Source of the DNA: JAWLHA01 sp041690535
Lineage (GTDB): Bacteria; Pseudomonadota; Gammaproteobacteria; Thiohalomonadales; Thiohalomonadaceae
DNA length: 64,000 nucleotides
NCBI GenBank assembly: GCA_041690535.1
Contig: JAWLHA010000013.1
Coordinates: 10,277 to 74,276, forward strand
Direction of reading: 5' to 3'
Below, one piece after another: positions 9,011-18,284 of this stretch. Each line of letters begins with the position of its first letter. Position 1 is the stretch's first letter. Made by a program: the position numbers and the translations under genes. The notes under the pieces are model-generated. The model had not been told where the DNA came from. It saw only the letters and a list, made by a program, of their open reading frames with translations, and made no database searches.

Positions 9011-9997
9011 TCAGGGCAGCGGCCGCTCCTTCTGCCCGTAGGGGTGGGGCTCCCCTGCGGGACGGGTCTGAAACAGGCGCAGGGACCACATGTACTGGTC
9101 GGGGGCAAGACGGATCATCGCCTCCAGCGCCTCATTCATGCGGGCGGCGTCCTGCACCTCATCGCCGGTGGGATAGGCCTCCAGGGCGGGGAACAGGCGG
9201 GCGGTGTACGCCCCGCTGGCCGGGTCGTAATAGGCCATATAGGGCAGCACCGTGGCCCTGCACAGCTTGGCCAGACGCCCCAGGGCGGGAATGGTGGCGG
9301 TCTGCACCCCGAAGAAGGGGGCGAAGACGGAGCGTTCGGGGCCCAGGTCCTCGTCCGGCAGGTAGTAGAGCGCATACCCCGCCCGGGTGGCCTTCACAAT
9401 GGGCCGCATGTTGTCGTCCCGCTCGTAGATCACCGCCCCCAGACGGGCCCGGCCGCGGGCGATGAACCAGTCGATGAGGGGGTTGCGCCCCTGCTTGAAG
9501 ATGCTCACTACGGGGTGGTGCAGGTTGTAGGCGATCCCGGCGAAATCCAGGGCCACATGGTGGCAGGTGAGCAGGATAAGGGGGCGATTCGCCTCCAGGT
9601 GGGGGCGCAGATGCTCCTCGCCCTCCAGCGTGACGGTACGCTTCAGCCGGGCGCGGCTGCCGAACCAGAGGATGCCGTAATCCAGCAGACAGCGCGCCAT
9701 GTTGCGGAAGTAGCGCCGGGCAATGGCGAGCCGCTCCGTGTCGCTGAGTTCGGGGTAGCACCACTCCAGGTTGGTGAACACGATGTCGCGCCGCTTGCGG
9801 TTGCGCCGCAGGATGAGGTCGCCGGCGCGATCCCCCAGGGCGGTGCGCAGGCTGCGGGGCAGCTGGGTGAGCAGCCACAATAGCGCGATCCCCACCCAGG
9901 TGCCCCAGAAGCGGGGCGCCAGGAAGCGGGCAGGAAACGGCGGCGGATAGGGGGACTTCAGGGTTGCCGACGGAGCGGCTTCGGTTTTCGCGTGCAC
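9011..9997 (-). CDS. LpxL-like lipid acyltransferase, second copy
   Basis: 328 residues. N-terminal membrane helix (WGTWVGIALLWLLTQL), catalytic Hx4D motif in LLTCHHVALDF, then PDEDLGPERSVFAPFFG and a C-terminal YMWSLRLFQTRPAGE, all family hallmarks. It is only distantly similar to the 7893 product. It sits 7 bp downstream of the fructosamine-kinase-like gene and is probably co-transcribed with it. Known families add secondary acyl chains to lipid A; an ornithine-lipid or other acyltransferase role is possible. Confidence 0.83.
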   Translation of the reverse strand: MHAKTEAAPSATLKSPYPPPFPARFLAPRFWGTWVGIALLWLLTQLPRSLRTALGDRAGDLILRRNRKRRDIVFTNLEWCYPELSDTERLAIARRYFRNMARCLLDYGILWFGSRARLKRTVTLEGEEHLRPHLEANRPLILLTCHHVALDFAGIAYNLHHPVVSIFKQGRNPLIDWFIARGRARLGAVIYERDDNMRPIVKATRAGYALYYLPDEDLGPERSVFAPFFGVQTATIPALGRLAKLCRATVLPYMAYYDPASGAYTARLFPALEAYPTGDEVQDAARMNEALEAMIRLAPDQYMWSLRLFQTRPAGEPHPYGQKERPLP

Positions 9998-10004
9998 GGG
10001 GCTC

Positions 10005-10886
10005 TCAACGCAGTTCGCTCAGCAGCCGGCCCATCATCGATTCCGCCTGGGAGCGGTAGCCGCCGCCGAACAGATTCAGGTGATTGAGGATGTGGTAGAG
10101 GTTGTACAACGTCTTGCGGACCTTGTAGCCGGGGTCGATGGGCCAGGCGTCATTATACCCCTCATAGAAGCGCGAACCGAATCCGCCGAACAGCTCGGTC
10201 ATGGCGAGATCCGCCTCCCGGTCGCCGTAGTAGACCGCCGGGTCGAAGATCACCGGCTCCCCGTCGGGGCTGAAGCTGTAGTTGCCGGACCAGAGGTCCC
10301 CGTGGAGCAGAGAAGGCTGGGGATGGTAGTCGCTGAACAGGGCGGGAAGGCTCTCGCCCAGCTCCGCCCCCAACTGCTGCAGGCGGCCGCGATGGCCACT
10401 GCGGGCGGCCAGCTCCAGTTGGAACCCGAGCCGTTGGCGGCGCCAAAAACTGACCCAGTCGGGATCGGGGGTATTCGGCTGGGGCGTCGCGCCGATGGTG
10501 TTGTCCCGGTGCCAGCCGAAGCGCCCCTGGGTGACCCGATGCAGGACCGCCAGCCGGCGGCCGAAGGCGGCCATGTCGCCCGTCCCGCCCAACCCCAGGT
10601 GCTCCATCACCAGATAGGCCTGCCCCGCGGCCTCCCCCCACGCCACAGGCGCCGGGACCCGCACCGCCCCCGCCTGCGCCAGGGTCTGCAGCCCCTCCGC
10701 CTCCGCCGCGAACATCTCCCCGCGGCGGGCATCGTTCAGCTTCACAAAGAACCGCCGCCCGTCGGCCCCCTCCAGGGCAACTGCGGCGTTGATGCAACCG
10801 CCCCCTACCGAGCCCTGTCCCGCCGGCACGAACGGCGCTCCCGTGGCGTGGCCGATCTCCGCGGCGATGATCTCCCAAAGCGACAT
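10005..10886 (-). CDS. Fructosamine kinase family protein
   Basis: 293 residues. N-terminal GQGSVGGGCINAAVAL nucleotide loop, FFVKLN lysine strand, catalytic LLHGDLWSGNY and metal-binding VIFDPAVYYGDREADLAM match the fructosamine/ketosamine-3-kinase family, which phosphorylates glycation adducts for repair. An upstream Met at 10955 is in frame, but the ATG at 10886 has a strong AAGGAGGA ribosome site just before it and gives the usual N-terminus (MSLWEIIAAEI). Family assignment is sure; the true substrate of bacterial members is often uncertain. Confidence 0.9.
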   Translation of the reverse strand: MSLWEIIAAEIGHATGAPFVPAGQGSVGGGCINAAVALEGADGRRFFVKLNDARRGEMFAAEAEGLQTLAQAGAVRVPAPVAWGEAAGQAYLVMEHLGLGGTGDMAAFGRRLAVLHRVTQGRFGWHRDNTIGATPQPNTPDPDWVSFWRRQRLGFQLELAARSGHRGRLQQLGAELGESLPALFSDYHPQPSLLHGDLWSGNYSFSPDGEPVIFDPAVYYGDREADLAMTELFGGFGSRFYEGYNDAWPIDPGYKVRKTLYNLYHILNHLNLFGGGYRSQAESMMGRLLSELR

Positions 10887-11130
10887 GGATGGTCCTCCTT
10901 CGGATGAAGCGGTTCCGCCAATGAGCCGTTGGCAGCGCCCGGCCTTGAACAGCAACGCAGTCTACACCAGACAGCAAAGGACCGCCCCGGCCGGCCCCGG
11001 CCCGGACCAACCTTGCGCCCCATCGTGGGGAGACCGCGCGCAACAGACGCCCCAGACATGGTCAATGTCATGATGCCGAAACAGCCACCCCGTAAGGTCT
11101 GCGGGAACCTGCTCACACGGAGATGAAGTC

Positions 11131-11337
11131 ATGTTCGATTACGACCTGGTGAGAGTCGAAGAGGTGCTCCCACCCGAGGGGGCCGTCGACACCCTCTGGC
11201 ACTGCTATGTGCTGGAGAATGAGACCACTCACATCACCGGCTATCGCGCAGGCTCCCGCATGGAGGTGGAGGAGTACGCCCGGCAGTGCGTCCAACGGCT
11301 CAATGCCAAGCATCGGATCAGCTTCCGCAGCAAGTGA
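11131..11337 (+). CDS. Small conserved-looking hypothetical protein
   Basis: 68 residues, acidic N-terminal half (MFDYDLVRVEEVLPPEG) and basic C-terminus (RLNAKHRISFRSK). GGAGATGA precedes the ATG at good spacing. No signal peptide, no membrane segment, no motif I recognise. It stands alone between two regions with family-A remnants. Coding nature is supported by the ribosome site and codon use. Confidence 0.6.
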   Translation: MFDYDLVRVEEVLPPEGAVDTLWHCYVLENETTHITGYRAGSRMEVEEYARQCVQRLNAKHRISFRSK

Positions 11338-11342
11338 TCGGC

Positions 11343-11454
11343 TAACGCACCGAACAGATGGATCCATGCGGCTTTCTGCCGCCCGGCCTCGTGCAAGCGG
11401 CGGTACGGCGCACTGCGCGGGGTGCCCCTCCGTTTATCTGTCCGGTAGTCGTAG
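11343..11454. repeat. Degenerate family-A element
   Basis: TAACGCACCGAACAGATGGA on the left and CGTTTATCTGTCCGGTAGTC on the right are diverged family-A ends; the central hairpin has been replaced. A further solo end-like sequence (AGACCACCGAACAGGCAAGT) occurs near 12914. Confidence 0.5.
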
Positions 11455-11549
11455 CCGTACACCGACCCGACGCCGCTGTTTCATATGGCTGTAAGAATCA
11501 CCCGCTAGCTTGTCGGCCCTGAATGTCATCCCAACAATATGGTGAAGTC

Positions 11550-12857
11550 ATGCGTGTTACCGCAGCCGTCTCGGCGCTCATGCTCTTAACTACAGCCGCG
11601 ATCGCAGCCGAGGAGCCCCCGCTGCTCCGATTGCACGGCTCCAACACCATAGGTGCGCATCTGGCGCCCGAAATGGTCAAGGAGTGGCTCGCGCAGCGAG
11701 GCCATAGCGCCATCGAAGCAACGGCCATTGGTCCGGAGGAGACGCTGATCCTTAGCCGCGACCCAAAAGGGGTTCGGGTGTCGGTGGAAATTCACGCACA
11801 CGGCTCGAGTACAGCGTTCAAGGATTTGGCCGCCTCGCGTGCCGACATCGGCATGGCCTCGCGCCCCGCCAAGCCTGGGGAGGTCAGGAGCCTCGCCGAC
11901 CATGGGCCGGTGCAACACCCCGATAATGAGTATGTCATCGGCCTGGATGGCATTGCGGTGATCACCCATCCCGCCAATCCCGTGGGGCGGCTCAGCAAGC
12001 AAGCCCTCCGGGCGATCTTCACGGGGGAGGCAAACGACTGGGCCCAGGTCGGGGGCCAACCCGGGCCGATCCGACTCTACGCCCGTGACGACAAGTCGGG
12101 GACCTACGACACCTTCCGCACCCTGGTCCTTGGAAAGGCGCCGCTGTCACCCCTGGCGAACCGATATGAGTCCAACGAACACCTCTCCGATGATGTGTCA
12201 GCCGATCCACAGGGCATCGGGTTCGTGGGACTGCCGTCGATCCGCAACGCGAAGTCGGTGGCCGTCTTCGAGAAGGATACGCTGCCCATTCGGCCCGATC
12301 GTTTCACGGTCGCAACGGAGGACTATATCCTCTCGCGGCGACTCTTTCTCTATCTTCCAGGCCACAACGCCACCCCAACGGCCCGTGAGTTTGCCCGTTT
12401 TGCGGTGAGCGAGCGCGGGCAGGCCATTGTGGAAAAGGTGGGTTTCGTGGGACAACACGTCACTGCGGCCACCCGGGCCCACAACGACGCGGTGCCTGAC
12501 GAGTACAAAGTATTCACCTCGGGGGCGCAAAGGCTCTCGTTGAACTTCCGCTTCCAGGACGGAAGCGCCCGCCTCGATGCCAAGGCGCTGCACGATGTGG
12601 AACGTCTGGTCGAGTTTCTACGGCGAAGTCCCTCCCGCAAGCTGCTGCTGTTTGGCTTTGCGGACCAGAACGAAGTCATCCCCGTGCACAGTCACGGCCT
12701 CTCCGTGGCACGCGCCGACATGGTGGCGGACCTCCTCATCGAGCGAGGTCTGATGCCGTTTCGGGTACGAGGCTATGGAGCCGCGATCCCCGTTGCCTCC
12801 AATTCGGAACCGGGCGGGCGGCAAAAGAACCGACGCGTCGAGGTGTGGGTTCTCTGA
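11550..12857 (+). CDS. Phosphate-type periplasmic binding domain fused to OmpA-like domain
   Basis: 435 residues. Signal peptide MRVTAAVSALMLLTTAAIAA, then a PstS-like solute-binding domain to about residue 315 (LRLHGSNTIGAHL, ARDDKSGTYDTF, DPQGIGFVGLPSI), then a C-terminal OmpA-like peptidoglycan-binding domain (LNFRFQDGSARLDAKAL, LLLFGFADQNE, LSVARADMVADLLIERG, RVRGYGAAIPVASN, GGRQKNRRVEVWVL). The Met at 11550 follows GGTGAAG and begins the signal peptide, so it is preferred over 11523. The fusion suggests a wall-anchored ligand sensor rather than a free transporter subunit; no ABC genes adjoin. The next gene is an EAL-CBS protein. Confidence 0.85.
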   Translation: MRVTAAVSALMLLTTAAIAAEEPPLLRLHGSNTIGAHLAPEMVKEWLAQRGHSAIEATAIGPEETLILSRDPKGVRVSVEIHAHGSSTAFKDLAASRADIGMASRPAKPGEVRSLADHGPVQHPDNEYVIGLDGIAVITHPANPVGRLSKQALRAIFTGEANDWAQVGGQPGPIRLYARDDKSGTYDTFRTLVLGKAPLSPLANRYESNEHLSDDVSADPQGIGFVGLPSIRNAKSVAVFEKDTLPIRPDRFTVATEDYILSRRLFLYLPGHNATPTAREFARFAVSERGQAIVEKVGFVGQHVTAATRAHNDAVPDEYKVFTSGAQRLSLNFRFQDGSARLDAKALHDVERLVEFLRRSPSRKLLLFGFADQNEVIPVHSHGLSVARADMVADLLIERGLMPFRVRGYGAAIPVASNSEPGGRQKNRRVEVWVL

Positions 12858-13033
12858 TCGCGGTGGTGAGAAGCCCGGGCTAACGAGCTGTTCCGAATCT
12901 TGCTACAGCTATTTAGACCACCGAACAGGCAAGTCTTCCGGGAGACTGCACGGCCGAACGTTTCAACGCTGTCACACAGGCGTCATGCCCACGCGCTAGG
13001 CTTGGGATCAACTCGATAGACTCGAAGACAACC

Positions 13034-14356
13034 ATGGCGAAAGAGAATGACGAGCTCGCGGATGAACTCGCACACATCATCAGGGAGGGGCGGTTGCATG
13101 CGCTCTTCCAGCCCATTGCCAACCTTCGGCAGGCTTCGATCTATGGGTTTGAGGCCCTGATTCGGGGGCCCTCGGACAGCGCCTTGCACAGCCCGGTCAC
13201 GCTGTTCGACACCGCCACCCGCTGTGGTCGCCTGTTCGAGTTGGAGCTCCTGTGCCGCGAAGCGGCCATTACCGCGTTCCGGGAACTCGAGCTGCCGGGG
13301 AGGCTGTTTCTCAATGCCACGCCCAGCAGCCTGCTCGAGCCCGACCACCGCCCCGGTCGCACCCTGGCAACCCTTCAGAAGCACGGCCTGCGCCCGCAGC
13401 AGGTGGTGATTGAACTCACTGAGCAGCACCCCATGGACGATTACGATCTGATGCGCCAGGCCACAGAGCACTATCGCTCCATGGGATTTTCCATCGCCAT
13501 TGATGATCTCGGGGCAGGTTATGCGGGGCTGCGCATGTGGTCCGAGTTGCGGCCGGATTTCGTAAAGATCGATCGGCACTTCGTCGAGAACATCCACGAG
13601 GACAAGGTCAAGCGCGAATTCGTCCGCTCCATCATGGACATCGCCCAGGGATTGGGGTGTGGGGTGATTGCGGAGGGAATGGAGACGGCGGCTGAGTACG
13701 AGGCGGTCCGTCGCCTCGGCATCCCCTGGGGTCAGGGGTACTACTTCGCGCGGCCGCACCGAAACCCGCCCGCGGGACTCCAGGGCAGACTATTCACACA
13801 CAATCCATCTCACGCCGAAGAAGGTGACTCGTCCAACAGGGGCCAGACAGTGCGCGAGCTTGTGGAACCGGCGCCCCAGGTCTCGGCCCAGACTTCGGTG
13901 GTTGATGCACTCACGGTTCTGTTCGGCAGCCCGGAGCTTGACTCCCTGGTGGTGGTCAATGCCGATCGGCGTCCCACCGGTCTGGTGTCCCGGTATGCCT
14001 TGAAACGGGCATTCCGCGGGGAGAGTGTGGATCCCGCCTACCTTCCGGTCGGAGCGCTCACGGATGCCGAACCCTTGGTCTGTCTGGATCATGCCGAGAG
14101 TCTGGAGTCGGCCGCCTTGCGCTTGGCCGCCTGTGCCTGCAATGGACGGGTACCGTCCCAATTCGTGATCACCGAGGAAGAGCGACTGCTGGGCCTTGGG
14201 CACACCCGCGATCTGTTGTACCGTCTGGCCACCCTGCTCGGGCGCCAATCGTTGGAGCCCCCCCACGCTCCGAAGCACGCGCAGGGGAGCGTGAGGCCCC
14301 GGGGGACCATGCCCCCTGCCCCAGCCCCCGTGAGCCGTGTCGGATCGGGCATCTAG
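13034..14356 (+). CDS. EAL phosphodiesterase with C-terminal CBS-like region
   Basis: 440 residues, soluble. N-terminal EAL domain (about 10-255) keeps FEALIRG, LFLNATP, VIELTEQ, IDDLGAGYAGL, FVKIDRHF, VIAEGMET and GQGYYFARP, so cyclic-di-GMP phosphodiesterase activity is likely. After a linker, a pair of CBS-like segments follows (VDALTVLFGSPELDSLVVVNADRR... and LESAALRLAACACNGRVPSQFVITEEE). Related proteins often carry a further GGDEF domain; here the chain ends with a Pro-rich tail. It lies 176 bp after the binding protein-OmpA gene, in the same direction. Confidence 0.85.
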   Translation: MAKENDELADELAHIIREGRLHALFQPIANLRQASIYGFEALIRGPSDSALHSPVTLFDTATRCGRLFELELLCREAAITAFRELELPGRLFLNATPSSLLEPDHRPGRTLATLQKHGLRPQQVVIELTEQHPMDDYDLMRQATEHYRSMGFSIAIDDLGAGYAGLRMWSELRPDFVKIDRHFVENIHEDKVKREFVRSIMDIAQGLGCGVIAEGMETAAEYEAVRRLGIPWGQGYYFARPHRNPPAGLQGRLFTHNPSHAEEGDSSNRGQTVRELVEPAPQVSAQTSVVDALTVLFGSPELDSLVVVNADRRPTGLVSRYALKRAFRGESVDPAYLPVGALTDAEPLVCLDHAESLESAALRLAACACNGRVPSQFVITEEERLLGLGHTRDLLYRLATLLGRQSLEPPHAPKHAQGSVRPRGTMPPAPAPVSRVGSGI

Positions 14357-14399
14357 ACTTCCTTCTCACCGATTACCGCAGCGAGGGGTTGGAAACCGG

Positions 14400-15416
14400 T
14401 CAGGTCGCCCCCTCCGCGGTGGGGCTCTCGCCTGGCCCGATCCTCCCCATCACCACCTCGAACACCTCCTGCACGGTGATAGCCTGCATGCAGCGGTTGT
14501 CCTGACAGCTTTTGTGCAGCGGGGTGCCGTAACACGGGCTGCACTCGAGGGGGTGACTGAGCAGCCGCACCTGCCCCGCCCTGCCATAGGGGGCGGTCTG
14601 GGTGGGTCGGGTGGGCCCGTACAGCCCCAGGATGGGGGTGCCCACGGCGGCGCCGATGTGGATGGGCCCGGTATCGCTGACCACCAGCAGCGCCGCCCGC
14701 TGCAGCACCCCGGCCAGCGCGGGCACATCAGTGCGGCCCGCCAGGTTGAGGGCCTCCTCGCCCGCCACCCGCGCCGCCAGTGCCGCTTCGGCCGGTGTGC
14801 CTGTCACCACCACCGCGACCCCCGCCTCCACCAGCCGCCCGCACAGTGCCCGCCAGCGTGCCTCGGGCCAGGCTCGAATGTTCACCTTTGCGGAGCCGGC
14901 GTGGCTGTTGCCCGGGTGCAGCACCACGAAGCGTTTCGGCAGCGTGAATTCCGGTTCGCGCCAGCCAAGGCCCGGCATCGCCCCCTCGAAGGTCAGACCG
15001 GCGGCGGCGAGCACCGTGCGATGGTTCTCCACCCCGTGGCGGTCCAGCCACTCGGCCCCATCCCCGTAACCAACCACCCGCTCGGTCTGCAACGCATGAG
15101 CGAAACGGCGGAAATAGTCGGCAGTTTCGAGATTGAGGACCAGGTGAAACGGATCCCGTCGGGAGCCACGCAGCAGGTGACGTTTCGGCCCGCTCAGAAA
15201 AATGGGCAGTTTTCGGTGCTGGAGCCGATGGACCACGGCCACCCGCGGATCGGCCCCGAAGATGCTCGCTGAGCTGGGGGTCAGCAGCCACTCGATGCGC
15301 GCATCGGGCCAGCGGGCGAGGATCGGGTCGAGCACACAGGTGGCCAGTACCGTGTCGCCCACGGCGCCGCAGCGGATCACCAGAACTCGTGGGCCGTAAC
15401 CCGGCCGCTGTCTCAT
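14400..15416 (-). CDS. Glycosyltransferase family 9 (heptosyltransferase-like)
   Basis: About 338 residues. N-terminal RVLVIRCGAVGDTVLATCVL and the C-terminal LLVVSDTGPIHIGAAVGTPILGLYGPT are signatures of the ADP-heptose:LPS heptosyltransferase family, as is the late CSPCYGTPLHKSCQDNRCMQAI cysteine region. Role: addition of a heptose or other sugar to lipopolysaccharide core. The start is taken at 15416 (MRQRPGYGPRVL), preceded by GAGGTGG; an alternative Met lies at 15434. It is not next to other LPS genes, so the exact sugar and acceptor stay open. Confidence 0.83.
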   Translation of the reverse strand: MRQRPGYGPRVLVIRCGAVGDTVLATCVLDPILARWPDARIEWLLTPSSASIFGADPRVAVVHRLQHRKLPIFLSGPKRHLLRGSRRDPFHLVLNLETADYFRRFAHALQTERVVGYGDGAEWLDRHGVENHRTVLAAAGLTFEGAMPGLGWREPEFTLPKRFVVLHPGNSHAGSAKVNIRAWPEARWRALCGRLVEAGVAVVVTGTPAEAALAARVAGEEALNLAGRTDVPALAGVLQRAALLVVSDTGPIHIGAAVGTPILGLYGPTRPTQTAPYGRAGQVRLLSHPLECSPCYGTPLHKSCQDNRCMQAITVQEVFEVVMGRIGPGESPTAEGAT

Positions 15417-15530
15417 CTCCACCTCTGTCCCCATGCAGACTCTCTGAGATTGCGTCGCTTCGCCTGTTCGATTCGGCGGTGCCATCATAGCCGTTGGGCG
15501 GCGGCGGGAAAACCGTCGTCCGAAATGGGT

Positions 15531-15604
15531 CCGGGTGAACGCATACTTACGTCACGGCCGTGCTGTGAGCTATGTAAGTCCTTGGGTAAGTATGGGTTTC
15601 CCTG
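15531..15604. repeat. Internally deleted family-B element
   Basis: About 74 bp: GGGTGAACGCATACTTACGT, the CACGGCCGTG palindrome, GATGTAAGTCCTTG-like core and a right end AAGTATGGGTTTCCCTG. It keeps both family-B ends without the middle. Confidence 0.6.
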
Positions 15605-15672
15605 CGAAACGGGTTGAACCCGTTCCAAGAGTCGGCAATGATGGCGCCTTCGGATCAGCCCAGGGAGATCCC

Positions 15673-16239
15673 ATGGCCAAAGTGCGACCCGAGATCGATA
15701 CGGAGCTCGCGGAGTGGATTGCCGAGCAGCCGCTGTTTTTCACCGCCTCAGCCCCGCTGAATGCCGACGGGCACGTGAACCTCTCGCCCCGCGGCCTAAA
15801 TACCTTTCGCGTGCTCGGCCCCCGTGAGGTGGCCTACCTCGACCTCACCGGCAGCGGCAACGAAACGGCCGCTCACCTGGCGGAGAATGGGCGTCTGACC
15901 ATCATGTTCTGTGCCTTCGCCGGACGCCCCCGCATTCTGCGGCTCTACGGCAAGGGCTCGGTGGTGCACCCCGGCGATCCCGACTGGCTCCGCCTGCGCC
16001 CCCACTTTCCCGATCTCCCCGGGGTGCGCCAAATCATTCGGCTCCCGGTCGAGCGCATTCAAACCTCCTGCGGTTTCGGGGTGCCGCTCCTGGAGTTGGT
16101 CGGGCAGCGGCAGGAACTGCCTGCCTGGGCCGAACGCAAGGGACCGGAGGGCATTGCCGAGTACCAGCAACAGAGAAACAGCATGAGCATTGATGGACTG
16201 CCCGCCCCCGGACTGGGCGCCGGTGCTCGTGAGAAGTGA
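15673..16239 (+). CDS. Pyridoxamine 5'-phosphate oxidase-family protein
   Basis: 188 residues. FFTASAPLNADGHVNLSPRG and YLDLTGSGNETAAHLAENGR match the FMN-binding split-barrel pyridoxamine phosphate oxidase-like family; members bind flavin and reduce varied substrates, few with known function. The ATG at 15673 has GGGAG upstream and starts the fold; the frame extends upstream to 15535 only through a family-B repeat, so that start is rejected. Gly/Ala-rich tail. Confidence 0.83.
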   Translation: MAKVRPEIDTELAEWIAEQPLFFTASAPLNADGHVNLSPRGLNTFRVLGPREVAYLDLTGSGNETAAHLAENGRLTIMFCAFAGRPRILRLYGKGSVVHPGDPDWLRLRPHFPDLPGVRQIIRLPVERIQTSCGFGVPLLELVGQRQELPAWAERKGPEGIAEYQQQRNSMSIDGLPAPGLGAGAREK

Positions 16240-16282
16240 TGCGGCGGTCCAGGGGCCGCCGCGGCACCGCCCGCCCCGCGGG

Positions 16283-16380
16283 ACGAGATAGAGATACCAG
16301 GTGCGAGGGGCGCTCGCGGTGTTCTGTTCAACACCAGCCGTGCGCCAAGCGCGCTCCTCCCCTCGCACCTCGCATCTCGT
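16283..16380. repeat. Long imperfect inverted repeat
   Basis: AGGTGCGAGGGG (16299-16310) faces its exact complement at 16359-16370, with an outer ACGAGAT/ATCTCGT pair at 16283 and 16374. It fills the gap before the HDOD-GAF gene. The rest of that 319-bp gap shows a promoter near its right end and nothing else. Confidence 0.5.
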
Positions 16381-16506
16381 GCCGCCGCCAAGCGGGATCG
16401 ACAGACTGTAACCATGACGATGGCGCTGCGACCAACGGATGCGTTGATCTCAGAGGCCGGTTAACGGCCTTTCGCCGCATCAGGAGCGATACGGTGCCCG
16501 CAGCCA

Positions 16507-16535
16507 TTGGGGCCTTGCCCGTTCCGCCCTATAAT
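16507..16535 (+). promoter_or_regulatory. Sigma-70-like promoter before HDOD-GAF gene
   Basis: TTGGGG (16507-16512), 17-nt spacer, TATAAT (16530-16535). The predicted start falls close to the translation start at 16559, giving a very short leader. Confidence 0.5.
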
Positions 16536-16558
16536 TCCGTCTTTCACCCCGGACGACG

Positions 16559-18028
16559 TTGAACCCGTTGAATCACCACACCGCCAACCCGAAGCTGAGT
16601 GCCTGGCTGGAGCGCATCCGCGAGCAGGAGATGCCCATCTTCGGCCACACGGTGCAGGGGGTCCTCAGCGTGGCCGACGACGATCAAGCCCCCGCGGCCG
16701 AACTGGCGCGAGTGGTCCTGCAGGACGCCTCCATGACGGCCCGGGTCCTCAAGCTGGCCAACACCATTTACTACAATCCGCGGGAACAGGGGATCAGCAC
16801 CGTCAGCCGGGCGGTGGTGGTGCTCGGATTCAACACTGTGCGCAACATGTGCCTCTCCATCAGCCTGGTGGATTCCCTGGTGCAGGGCAATCAGCGGGAG
16901 CGGCTCATCCAGGAGCTGGCCCGCTCCATTCACGCCGCGGTGCAGGCCCGTTCCCTGGCGCTGGCCCGGGGGGATCTCTCTCCCGAGGAGGTGTTCATCG
17001 CGACCCTCCTGTATCGCCTGGGAGACATGGCCTTCTGGTGCTTCAGCGGGGAGGTGGGCGATCAGCTGGATGCCATCTATGACCGCCCGGGCTACACCCG
17101 CGAGGAGGCCGAGCGGGAGGTGCTCGGGTTCACCCTGCGTGAGCTGACTGCCGGGCTGGCCCAGGAGTGGCATCTGAACGAACTGCTGCGTGAGTCGCTG
17201 CTGCGGCCGGAACGAGCCGGTGCGCGGGGGAAGAACGTCACCCTCTGCCACGACCTGGCGGTCGCCGCGGAGCAACACGGTTGGGGGGCCACCGAGACGC
17301 AACAGGTGGTCGGCGGATTGGCCCGGCTCACGGGCGACTCGGTGGCAGCCACCTCCGCGCTGCTCCACCGCAACGCCCGCGAGGCCATCGAGATCGCCCG
17401 CTATTATGGGGCCGCCACGGCGGCCCACACCATCCCTCTGCCGGGCCACGCCCAGGCCGAGCAGGAGCCCGAGGCCGCCGAAGAGCAGCCACCGCGCTAT
17501 CCCGAGCCGGACAGCCTGCTCCAGCTGCGGATCCTGCGGGAGTTGTCGGCCCTCGTGGAGGAGCGGACCGATTTCAACCTGATGATGGAGCTGGTGCTGG
17601 AGGGGATCTACCGTGGCGTCGGCATGGACCGCACCCTCTTCGCCCTGCTGACCCCCGATCGCACCGGGCTGAAGGCGAAGTTCGTGCTGGGCGAGCACCG
17701 CACCCGCCTGGCGGAACGGTTTCAGTTTATCCGCGACCCCAAGCACCCCAACCTCTTCTTCGCCCCGCTGGACGACCAGCGCCCCCGCTGGGTGGACCTG
17801 AAGACAAACCCCGAGCTGAGGGCCGAGCTGCCCGACTCGGTCATCGATGTGTTGGGAACCGCCCCCTTCTTTCTCGCCCCCATCGTGGTCAGGGGCAAGG
17901 CCATCGGCCTCTTTTACGCCGATCGCGCCCCCAGCGGCCGGGAACTGGACAAGGACAGCTACGAGAGCTTCAAGCACTTCTGCAAACAGGCCGACATGGG
18001 CCTCACTCTGATGGCCACCCGGCGCTGA
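16559..18028 (+). CDS. HDOD domain protein with GAF-like C-terminus
   Basis: 489 residues. HDOD domain at about 15-280 (MPIFGHTVQGVLSVADDDQA, DASMTARVLKLANTIYYNPR, VSRAVVVLGFNTVRNMCLSI, LLYRLGDMAFWCFSGE), then a Pro/Glu linker and a GAF-like sensor domain (EERTDFNLMMELVLEGIYRG, FFLAPIVVRGKAIGLFYADR). HDOD proteins are signal-output adaptors, often in motility or c-di-GMP circuits. No ATG is available before residue 24; the TTG codons at 16559 and 16568 are the likely starts, just behind the promoter at 16507. Confidence 0.85.
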   Translation: MNPLNHHTANPKLSAWLERIREQEMPIFGHTVQGVLSVADDDQAPAAELARVVLQDASMTARVLKLANTIYYNPREQGISTVSRAVVVLGFNTVRNMCLSISLVDSLVQGNQRERLIQELARSIHAAVQARSLALARGDLSPEEVFIATLLYRLGDMAFWCFSGEVGDQLDAIYDRPGYTREEAEREVLGFTLRELTAGLAQEWHLNELLRESLLRPERAGARGKNVTLCHDLAVAAEQHGWGATETQQVVGGLARLTGDSVAATSALLHRNAREAIEIARYYGAATAAHTIPLPGHAQAEQEPEAAEEQPPRYPEPDSLLQLRILRELSALVEERTDFNLMMELVLEGIYRGVGMDRTLFALLTPDRTGLKAKFVLGEHRTRLAERFQFIRDPKHPNLFFAPLDDQRPRWVDLKTNPELRAELPDSVIDVLGTAPFFLAPIVVRGKAIGLFYADRAPSGRELDKDSYESFKHFCKQADMGLTLMATRR

Positions 18029-18284
18029 AGCCGCCGCCCCGGCGGGCTTCGCAACTCGCAAGCGCCTCCCGGCGCACTTGCCTGCGGCGCCCACCGCATC
18101 CGAGGCGCTTATGCACATTCCGAGGGTGCGACAAAGGCCGGTGACGGGTTTCCTGCGAGCTTTCAATCGGTCCCGCCTAATATTCTTAAACCATTGTTTT
18201 GAAAGACTATGCAACTCTTGGCGATTTCATGACCAATTCGTAAAACCCAAGAAAACGTGCGCCACCGACAAGGCTACCCCCAGC

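Noticed and set aside
15535..15672. N-terminal extension of the pyridoxamine oxidase-like protein
   Set aside because: This stretch is largely a family-B repeat; the ribosome site GGGAG and the conserved fold begin at 15673.
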